Source of the DNA: Burkholderiales bacterium
GTDB taxonomy: Bacteria > Pseudomonadota > Gammaproteobacteria > Burkholderiales > Chitinimonadaceae
Reading direction: 5' to 3'
Assembly (NCBI GenBank): GCA_019234745.1
Contig: JAFAKZ010000223.1
Location: 1 to 11,106, forward strand
DNA: 11,106 nt
Below are positions 1-4,660 of this stretch, in pieces. Position 1 is the stretch's first letter. Each line of letters begins with the position of its first letter. A program made the translations under genes and the position numbers. The notes under the pieces were generated by a model. It saw only the letters and a list, made by a program, of their open reading frames with translations. It was not told the DNA's origin and made no database searches.

Positions 1-713
1 CGGCCCAACTCGGCGTCCGTCTCAGCCGTAATCGGTGACAGGTATATCTTCGCCTGTTCCAACGTGCGCATGCGATAGTCGTTGCCGCCATCCACGTTGA
101 CCACGTCCAGGTTCTGCTTGAGCAGTTCGATGGTGGGCAGGAAGTTCTGCCGCTGCAAGCCGTTCGGATAGAGGTCGTCCGGCGCGTAGTTGGAGGTTGC
201 CACCAGTACCACGCCCAGGCTGAATAGATGCGTAAACAGCCGTCCCAGGATCATTGCGTCGGCGATATCGGAGACGTGAAACTCGTCGAAGCACAAGAGC
301 CGCGTATCGCGCGCGATATTGGCCGCGACGATGGATAGGGGATCGGATTCGTTCTTCTGCGCGCGCAGGCCGTCGTGGACCTCGTGCATGAAATTGTGGA
401 AGTGGATGCGACGCTTGCGACGGTAAGGTACACAGGCGAAAAAGCCATCCATCAGGAAACTCTTGCCGCGCCCCACGCCACCCCAGAAGTAGAGGCCGCG
501 CGGCAAGTCGGGCATGGGCAGCAGCGAACGGCCGAACGGGCGGTCGCGCTTACGCTTGAAGGTGATCAACTCGTCGTAGAGCTGCTGTAACCGCGCGACG
601 GCCGCTTCTTGGGCCGAATCGCGCTGGAAGCCGGGCTGCGCGGCCGCGACTTCGTACCATTCGCTGGGGGGAGTGCCCGGCTTGATATGGGCGGTAAAAG
701 CGTGTTGTGACAT
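1..713 (-). CDS. zapE: Cell division protein ZapE (AFG1-like P-loop ATPase), 3' part outside window
   Basis: Reading leftward from the ATG at 713, an uninterrupted frame gives 237 codons and runs off the left edge. ZapE/AFG1 family members are about 370 residues, so roughly the last third is missing. Visible motifs are a Walker A loop GGVGRGKS (residues 78-85), a Walker B stretch LLCFDEFHV (139-147) and a sensor-like VATSNYAPDDLY (171-182). The segment HFHNFMHEVHDGL (104-116) is also typical of the family. In E. coli, ZapE is an ATPase that associates with the FtsZ ring during constriction and stress; mitochondrial AFG1/LACE1 is the homologue. The gene is divergent from phaB, with 150 bp between the two starts. 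No strong Shine-Dalgarno precedes the ATG, but the N-terminus (MSQHAFTAHIKPGTPPSEWY) fits the family and no better start is seen. Identity is secure; the C-terminus cannot be judged. Confidence 0.95.
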   Translation of the reverse strand, partial: MSQHAFTAHIKPGTPPSEWYEVAAAQPGFQRDSAQEAAVARLQQLYDELITFKRKRDRPFGRSLLPMPDLPRGLYFWGGVGRGKSFLMDGFFACVPYRRKRRIHFHNFMHEVHDGLRAQKNESDPLSIVAANIARDTRLLCFDEFHVSDIADAMILGRLFTHLFSLGVVLVATSNYAPDDLYPNGLQRQNFLPTIELLKQNLDVVNVDGGNDYRMRTLEQAKIYLSPITAETDAELG

Positions 714-741
714 GTCGTGGTCGTTGCTTATGCTCGCTGCG

Positions 742-770
742 ATTATAGCGACACCAGCGATTCAACAAGA
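742..770 (-). promoter_or_regulatory. Probable sigma-70 promoter of zapE
   Basis: On the minus strand there is a perfect -10 hexamer TATAAT (plus coordinates 742-747). A weak -35 TCTTGT lies 17 nt upstream at 765-770; TTGTTG at 763-768 would give a 15-nt spacing. Transcription would start near 735, leaving a leader of about 20 nt before the zapE ATG. The -10 is convincing; the -35 is poor. Confidence 0.5.
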
Positions 771-789
771 CGTTGTCACATTGGTCGTT

Positions 790-795
790 TATATT
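790..795 (+). promoter_or_regulatory. Candidate -10 element for phaB
   Basis: TATATT matches the sigma-70 -10 consensus at five of six positions and sits 68 bp before the phaB start codon. No good -35 is found 16-18 nt upstream, so if real this promoter probably depends on an activator or is weak. It lies back to back with the zapE promoter. Confidence 0.25.
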
Positions 796-799
796 ACAA

Positions 800-815
800 G
801 TTGTCGCCAGACAAC
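800..815. repeat. Inverted repeat GTTGTC-GCCA-GACAAC in the phaB leader
   Basis: Six-base arms (800-805 and 810-815) are separated by GCCA. A third copy of the half-site GTTGTC lies in direct orientation at 772-777. The site falls just past the candidate phaB -10, where a repressor would block transcription or the RNA would form a small hairpin. The palindrome is seen directly; a regulatory role is inference. Confidence 0.4.
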
Positions 816-850
816 GAATCCATAAGGCGACACGTCCCAGTACGCAAACC

Positions 851-855
851 AGGAG
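851..855 (+). promoter_or_regulatory. Ribosome binding site of phaB
   Basis: AGGAG lies 8 nt before the ATG at 864. It fixes that ATG as the start, although the reading frame stays open upstream to 717. Confidence 0.8.
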
Positions 856-863
856 CAAAGAAT

Positions 864-1598
864 ATGGCCAGAATCGCACTCGTCACCGGAGGCATGGGTG
901 GCATTGGAACCGCAATTTGTCAGAAGCTGGCCGACGCGGGCCACGTCGTCGTAACTACCTACAGCCGCCCTGGCCGCGAGACGCAATGGCTTGCCGACCA
1001 GAAGGAAAAGGGCTACAACTTCCACGCTTACCAGTGCGACGTCGCCGACTATGATGCCTGCCAGGCCATGGCCGCCAAGATCGTCGCCGAGGTGGGCCCG
1101 GTCGATATCCTCGTGAACAACGCCGGCATCACCAAGGACGGCACCTTCCGCAAGATGGGCAAGGTGGACTGGGATGTCGTCATGCGTACCGATCTCGACT
1201 CTGTGTTCAACGTTACCAAGCCCTTTATCGACGGTATGACGGACCGTGGCTTTGGTCGCATCGTCAACGTCTCGTCCATCAACGGCCAGAAAGGCCAGTT
1301 CGGCCAGACCAACTATTCCGCTGCCAAGGCCGGCATGCACGGCTTCACCAAGGCACTCGCCCAGGAAGTGGCCAAGAAGGGTGTGACGGTGAATACGGTC
1401 AGCCCCGGCTACATCGCCACGGAAATGGTGATGGCCGTGAAGGAGGAAGTCCGCAACGCCATCATTGCCGGCATTCCCGTCAACCGCCTGGGCAACCCGG
1501 AAGAAGTGGCCGACCTGATCGCCTACCTGTCAGGCGACAACGCGGGCTTCATTACTGGTTCGAACATCGCCATCAACGGCGGCCAGCATATGTTCTGA
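864..1598 (+). CDS. phaB: Acetoacetyl-CoA reductase (NADPH-dependent SDR)
   Basis: This gene encodes 244 residues, close to the 246 of Cupriavidus PhaB. The enzyme reduces acetoacetyl-CoA to (R)-3-hydroxybutyryl-CoA, the monomer used by PHA synthase, in the cytoplasm. Classical short-chain dehydrogenase features are present: the cofactor loop TGGMGGIG (8-15), NNAG (85-88), and catalytic Ser138, Tyr151 and Lys155 in YSAAK. PG at 181-182 follows in the usual place. The stretch GITKDGTFRKM after NNAG and the ending NGGQHMF are characteristic of PhaB rather than of FabG, the main alternative. The start at 864 is chosen for its Shine-Dalgarno and because the N-terminus MARIALVTGG begins directly with the Rossmann strand. 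The gene stands alone: neither phaC nor phaA is next to it, and a terminator follows 22 bp after the stop. Confidence 0.93.
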   Translation: MARIALVTGGMGGIGTAICQKLADAGHVVVTTYSRPGRETQWLADQKEKGYNFHAYQCDVADYDACQAMAAKIVAEVGPVDILVNNAGITKDGTFRKMGKVDWDVVMRTDLDSVFNVTKPFIDGMTDRGFGRIVNVSSINGQKGQFGQTNYSAAKAGMHGFTKALAQEVAKKGVTVNTVSPGYIATEMVMAVKEEVRNAIIAGIPVNRLGNPEEVADLIAYLSGDNAGFITGSNIAINGGQHMF

Positions 1599-1620
1599 CA
1601 TCAGCGTCGCTTACAGGCAC

Positions 1621-1654
1621 AAAAAAAGCCGACCAGGAAACTGGTCGGCTTTTT
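1621..1654. terminator. Bidirectional intrinsic terminator between phaB and the EXORDIUM-like gene
   Basis: A 14-bp perfect stem (1623-1636 with 1641-1654) closes a GAAA tetraloop. The GC core AGCCGACCAG is flanked by an A tract on one side and a T tract on the other. Each strand therefore carries a hairpin followed by U residues, as expected between two convergent genes. Confidence 0.92.
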
Positions 1655-1669
1655 CGTTAATGCCCTCGC

Positions 1670-2611
1670 TCAGTACTTCTGCACGCAAGAACCGGAACCC
1701 ACGTTCAGCCACATCTGCTGGAGCAGGTAGTGGCGGCCGCCGAAGGTCTGGTTGGCCGTTGCCCCGTTCGAGGTTGTGAAGGTGGTACCGAAGTTCCACG
1801 CGCACTTGTCGCCATTCTCGTTGCCGGAACGATCGTACCATGCGCTGATATCCGGGTCGGTCACCGTCTCGGACAGCTCGTGGAAGATTACGCTGGTCAT
1901 TGCGTCGGCGCCGCCGTTGCCATTTGGCGACGGGCTGTTCACGCCGCAGCCGGACGGAGCGATCTGCGTCGGATCGCCGACGAAGGCGTACTTGATGTCC
2001 TTGCCCGAGATCGTGGTGTGATCGTGCCAGCCGCAGTATTGCGAGCCGAAGCCGGAGGTTTCGTTCACGTCCTGGGCCGTCAGCACCATATAGGAGGCAT
2101 TGGTATCGAGCGGCAATGCGCCGCTGCCGATCGCATTGGACACGATGGTGGCGATGTCGGCATCACCCAGCGAGTTGCCCAGCGAGTAATTGTCGTTGGC
2201 TTGGCCGGCCAGCGTCACCACGTTCTTCACGTGCACCTTGGAGCCGTTGTAGTAGCTCGTGTTCACGTTGAAGATCGGCGTGCCACCCAGCGTGCTCATG
2301 AAGTTCACCAGGACGCTCTTGGCGGCCGAAGACCAGCTGCCATACCAGATGTAGTAGACGTTGGTATTGTTGGCGACCATGACCGGGCCGCCGTGGTAGG
2401 TGATGGCGTTGGACGAGGTACGCTCGATCTGCATATTGCCGGCGTGCGCAGCCTTGGTAGCTTCGATGTCGACGATGGGGAAACCCTTGCCGGACGGCTT
2501 GAGCACTTCGGACTGTTCGTGCTGCAGGGCGCTAGCCATGGCAGCGGACGACAAAGCAAACATCGATGCAGCTGCGAGGAACTTAACCAGCGTCTTGTTC
2601 TTGAATTGCAT
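1670..2611 (-). CDS. Secreted Phi-1/EXORDIUM-like protein
   Basis: This gene encodes 313 residues. The N-terminus has basic residues (K4, K6, K10), a hydrophobic core and ASA at 26-28, which predicts signal peptidase I cleavage after Ala28. The mature part resembles the phosphate-induced protein 1 (Phi-1/EXORDIUM) family, known mainly from plant cell walls but also found in bacteria. The resemblance lies in YHGGPVM (72-78), VYYIWYGSW (85-93), VLTAQDV (176-182), a Cys-Gly-Trp-His segment at 193-196, and NGDKCAWNFG (266-275). HELSETVTDPD at 244-254 contains an HExxE arrangement that could bind metal. Four cysteines (193, 222, 270, 309) could form two disulfides, in keeping with export. The biochemical function of the family is not established. 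A strong Shine-Dalgarno supports the start. The gene is convergent with phaB and preceded by a 588-bp non-coding region. The family call rests on remembered motifs, so it is good but not certain. Confidence 0.75.
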   Translation of the reverse strand: MQFKNKTLVKFLAAASMFALSSAAMASALQHEQSEVLKPSGKGFPIVDIEATKAAHAGNMQIERTSSNAITYHGGPVMVANNTNVYYIWYGSWSSAAKSVLVNFMSTLGGTPIFNVNTSYYNGSKVHVKNVVTLAGQANDNYSLGNSLGDADIATIVSNAIGSGALPLDTNASYMVLTAQDVNETSGFGSQYCGWHDHTTISGKDIKYAFVGDPTQIAPSGCGVNSPSPNGNGGADAMTSVIFHELSETVTDPDISAWYDRSGNENGDKCAWNFGTTFTTSNGATANQTFGGRHYLLQQMWLNVGSGSCVQKY

Positions 2612-2619
2612 TGGTGCTT

Positions 2620-2625
2620 CTCCTT
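2620..2625 (-). promoter_or_regulatory. Ribosome binding site of the EXORDIUM-like gene
   Basis: On the minus strand AAGGAG is placed 8 nt before the ATG at 2611. It is a near-ideal Shine-Dalgarno and the strongest in the window, which suggests good expression once transcribed. Confidence 0.85.
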
Positions 2626-2642
2626 GTTTGAATGCTCATGTT

Positions 2643-2658
2643 GGCCGGAATTCCGGCC
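2643..2658. repeat. Perfect 16-bp palindrome GGCCGGAATTCCGGCC
   Basis: The palindrome is exact over 16 bp and lies 32 bp upstream of the EXORDIUM-like start codon, inside its presumed leader. In RNA it would fold as a 6-bp GC stem with an AAUU loop. It could be an operator or a leader hairpin; no protein family can be assigned. Confidence 0.6.
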
Positions 2659-2792
2659 GCCTTTCCTGGGGCTCCCTCAACCCGAGCGCATTGGCTTGGT
2701 ACGCACGGGCCTACTCCCTACCGTCGACAGCGGGTGCGTCGCGGTGCCGCTACGTGGCTGGCGAGGCGATCATGCAAATGTTTCGGGACGGG

Positions 2793-2811
2793 GCGCAAGC
2801 GATCCTTGCGC
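2793..2811. repeat. Inverted repeat GCGCAAG-CGATC-CTTGCGC
   Basis: Seven-base perfect arms (2793-2799 and 2805-2811) surround a 5-nt loop. No U tract follows on either strand, so it is not a standard terminator. It lies in the presumed leader of the minus-strand gene and would form a stable RNA hairpin. Confidence 0.5.
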
Positions 2812-2940
2812 AACCCTAAGACATAGATACTTGGTTCCGCAGCGGAATCTTGGTGCGCCGGCGACAGGAATTAGGGTAACCCGCATTGCTGAAAACCCTA
2901 TCGGGCGTGGGAATATTACAATTTCATATCTAATTAATTT

Positions 2941-2955
2941 CGATAATCATTCTCA
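2941..2955. promoter_or_regulatory. Probable Fur box (iron-responsive operator)
   Basis: CGATAATCATTCTCA matches the 7-1-7 Fur consensus TGATAATnATTATCA at 12 of 14 defined positions. It lies in an AT-rich island suited to promoters. On the minus strand TTGAGA (2951-2956) and on the plus strand TTCTCA (2950-2955) could serve as -35 elements overlapping the box. With Fe(II), Fur would repress either direction. The neighbours are the EXORDIUM-like gene (start 330 bp to the left, minus strand) and map (245 bp to the right). The former is the likelier target, because map is an essential housekeeping gene with a candidate promoter of its own. Confidence 0.55.
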
Positions 2956-3089
2956 ATAAAATACAGAAAATAAGATTGTTTCAATGTTGTGTCAGCGCTA
3001 CAAAACGTAAATATTTGGCGACGCTCTGTCGCGAGCGCCCTGATGCCCGCAACTTGATCATCGACAAACATCGAACGCACTACCTAGCC

Positions 3090-3123
3090 ATATGAATCGC
3101 TCCGTTTTCCTTTACATTCATAT
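3090..3123. repeat. Spaced inverted repeat ATATGAAT / ATTCATAT upstream of map
   Basis: Two perfect 8-base arms (3090-3097 and 3116-3123) are separated by 18 nt and sit just before the candidate map promoter. The half-site centres are 26 bp apart, which is compatible with a looped or dimeric protein site or a weak RNA hairpin. No regulator can be named. Confidence 0.35.
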
Positions 3124-3140
3124 ACTTACAAATTTTCCAT

Positions 3141-3170
3141 TTGCCCTAGGTGCTCGCTTGGCAGTATCCT
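3141..3170 (+). promoter_or_regulatory. Candidate sigma-70 promoter of map
   Basis: TTGCCC (3141-3146) and TATCCT (3165-3170) are separated by 18 nt; each matches its hexamer consensus at four of six positions. Transcription would start near 3177, giving a short leader without a clear Shine-Dalgarno. This is a weak prediction. Confidence 0.3.
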
Positions 3171-3199
3171 AGCGTTTTGCTCGGATATTCCTGCACTCC

Positions 3200-4015
3200 A
3201 TGTCCATCGTTATCAAGACCGCAGAAGACATCGAAAAAATGCGTATCGCCGGCCGTCTGGCGAGCGAAGTCCTTGATTTCATTACGCCGCACGTCAAGCC
3301 CGGCGTAACGACGGCCGAGCTCAATCGCCTGTGCCACGACTATATGGTGAACGTGCAGGGCACCATCCCTGCGCCGCTCAACTACGCGCCACCTGGCTAT
3401 ACGCCCTACCCCGCTTCGATCTGTACCTCGGTCAACCAAGTCATCTGTCACGGCATTCCGAACGACAAGCCGCTGAAGAATGGCGACGTCGTCAATCTCG
3501 ACATCACTGTGATCAAAGATGGCTACCACGGCGATACCAGTCGTATGTTCATGGTCGGCAACGTGCCCACGCACGCATCGCGCCTGGCGCAGGTCACCTA
3601 TGAGTGCATGTGGATCGGCATCGAGATGGTGAAGCCGGGTGCGCGCCTGGGCGATATCGGCGCGGCCATCCAGCGCCACGCCGAAAAGAACGGCTACTCG
3701 GTGGTACGCGAGTTCTGCGGTCACGGGATCGGCAAGCGTTTCCATGAAGAGCCGCAGATCCTGCACTACGGCAAGCCGGGCACGGGCCTGGAACTGAAGG
3801 CTGGCATGATCTTCACCATCGAGCCGATGATCAATGCAGGCCGCAAGGAAATCCGCGCAATGCCGGATGGCTGGACCATCGTGACCAAGGACCGCTCCTT
3901 GTCCGCACAGTGGGAGCATACGGTGCTGGTAACCGAGACGGGCTTCGAGGTCATGACCGTATCGGCCGGCACGCCCGCGAGGCCCGTAGTTGCGCCTAGT
4001 GCCATCGCTGCCTGA
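3200..4015 (+). CDS. map: Methionine aminopeptidase, type I
   Basis: This gene encodes 271 residues, against 264 in E. coli. The enzyme removes the initiator methionine from nascent proteins when the second residue is small; it is cytosolic and usually essential. The five ligands of the dinuclear metal centre are in place: Asp101, Asp112, His175, Glu208 and Glu239. The substrate-contacting His84 lies in VICHGIP. CGHGIGKRFHEEP (173-185) and FTIEPM (205-210) are diagnostic of the family. The first residues (MSIVIKTAEDIEKMR) align with E. coli Map, so the start is firm although no clear Shine-Dalgarno precedes it. A short Pro/Ala-rich tail (about 258-271) goes slightly beyond the usual end and is probably disordered. 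The gene has its own terminator, so it need not be co-transcribed with the GNAT gene and glnD downstream. Confidence 0.97.
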   Translation: MSIVIKTAEDIEKMRIAGRLASEVLDFITPHVKPGVTTAELNRLCHDYMVNVQGTIPAPLNYAPPGYTPYPASICTSVNQVICHGIPNDKPLKNGDVVNLDITVIKDGYHGDTSRMFMVGNVPTHASRLAQVTYECMWIGIEMVKPGARLGDIGAAIQRHAEKNGYSVVREFCGHGIGKRFHEEPQILHYGKPGTGLELKAGMIFTIEPMINAGRKEIRAMPDGWTIVTKDRSLSAQWEHTVLVTETGFEVMTVSAGTPARPVVAPSAIAA

Positions 4016-4030
4016 ACGAAATCGACATCG

Positions 4031-4061
4031 AAAAGGCCCGGATGAATCCTGGCCTTTTTTT
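4031..4061 (+). terminator. Intrinsic terminator after map
   Basis: AAAAGGCC (4031-4038) pairs with GGCCTTTT (4051-4058). The stem continues inward through a GGA/TCC segment to a small loop, and the run of seven T ends at 4061. It begins 15 bp after the map stop codon. Confidence 0.85.
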
Positions 4062-4153
4062 GCGCCTGGACGCGCCGTTCTTACTGGTGAGATAACTACC
4101 GCAAGCGAATGGAACGGCGCTATTCTGTGGTCTAACGCTATTGCTGGACGCAA

Positions 4154-4630
4154 ATGATGCTGATCATGATCGACCTTGCCGACGCCATGGCGGCGGCCGA
4201 GTTGCTGGCTTTTCAGCGCCGGGCCTACCAATCGGAAGCCGAGTTGATCGGCTACGGCGCACTCCCACCCTTGCGCGAATCCCTACCCGACCTGCTCGAC
4301 TCCGGCGAGACGATACTGGGCTGGCGCGTCGAGGACGAGTTGGTTGGCGCAATCGGCTATACGGCGAATATGGTCGAGGTGACGATCTGCCGCCTGGCCG
4401 TCACCCCGGCTTACCGCAGGCGCGGTATCGCGGCCAAACTCTTGCAGGCAGTCATCTACGAGGCTGGCCCGCGCGCCGTCGTGGCCAGTACGGCCAAGGC
4501 CAACTTGCCCGGTGTCGCGCTATACGAACATCTCGGCTTCCACCTGCGTGAGGAGCAGACGACACCGGACGGCCTGCCACTCGTGCAGATGCAGCGCCTG
4601 GGCGAACGCCCTGTAAACCTCAAGCAATAG
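4154..4630 (+). CDS. GNAT family N-acetyltransferase
   Basis: This gene encodes 158 residues, the usual size of a single-domain GNAT. The acetyl-CoA binding motif A is clear: VEVTICRLAVTPAYRRRGIA (74-93), with the pyrophosphate loop RRRGIA at 88-93. NLPGVALYEHLGF (117-129) is the typical motif B with the Asn and the Tyr general-acid position. The N-terminal part (QRRAYQSEAELIGYGALPPL, 21-40) resembles an uncharacterised GNAT subgroup, not RimI or another named member, so the acceptor is unknown. Three start codons compete (4154, 4157, 4166). The first is used because a weak GGA lies upstream of it, but 4166 (MIDLADAM) is quite possible. The gene sits 92 bp after the map terminator and 30 bp before glnD, so it is probably first in a two-gene unit with glnD. 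Confidence 0.85.
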   Translation: MMLIMIDLADAMAAAELLAFQRRAYQSEAELIGYGALPPLRESLPDLLDSGETILGWRVEDELVGAIGYTANMVEVTICRLAVTPAYRRRGIAAKLLQAVIYEAGPRAVVASTAKANLPGVALYEHLGFHLREEQTTPDGLPLVQMQRLGERPVNLKQ

Positions 4631-4660
4631 CCTCGCCGCGCCCACCATTTAGCAACAGCG

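Larger units (their letters stand above)
2612..3199. other. Long non-coding region between the EXORDIUM-like gene and map
   Basis: No reading frame here resembles a protein. The stretch has two halves. From 2612 to about 2900 it is GC-rich with several inverted repeats: 2643-2658, 2793-2811, and ACGCAC at 2701-2706 with GTGCGT at 2734-2739. From about 2905 to 3000 it is strongly AT-rich and holds a Fur-box match at 2941-2955. From 3000 to 3199 it leads into map, with a further inverted repeat and a candidate promoter. It probably carries the promoters of both flanking divergent genes. The GC-rich half would be a long 5' leader of the EXORDIUM-like mRNA or a separate small RNA. Confidence 0.6.

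Noticed and set aside
717..863. N-terminal extension of phaB by 49 residues (frame open from 717)
   Set aside because: The extension has no family similarity and covers the promoter region. A good Shine-Dalgarno and the Rossmann start point to 864.
789..1340. 183-codon minus-strand open frame opposite phaB
   Set aside because: It is an antisense shadow with low-complexity His/Asp/Val/Gly composition.
2640..2880. Known riboswitch (cyclic di-GMP, TPP, cobalamin, glycine) in the leader of the EXORDIUM-like gene
   Set aside because: I compared both strands with remembered consensus cores and found none; only generic hairpins are visible.
1730..2959. 409-codon plus-strand open frame opposite the EXORDIUM-like gene
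   Set aside because: Its composition (His/Arg/Val-rich, no domain) is that of an antisense shadow of GC-rich coding DNA. The opposite strand has a signal peptide, ribosome site and family motifs.
3092..3172. 26-residue open frame before map (possible leader peptide)
   Set aside because: It has no Shine-Dalgarno and no attenuator-like codon run or following terminator, and it overlaps the candidate map promoter.
3146..4231. 361-codon minus-strand open frame opposite map
   Set aside because: It is an antisense shadow of a certain map gene and shows no recognisable protein features.
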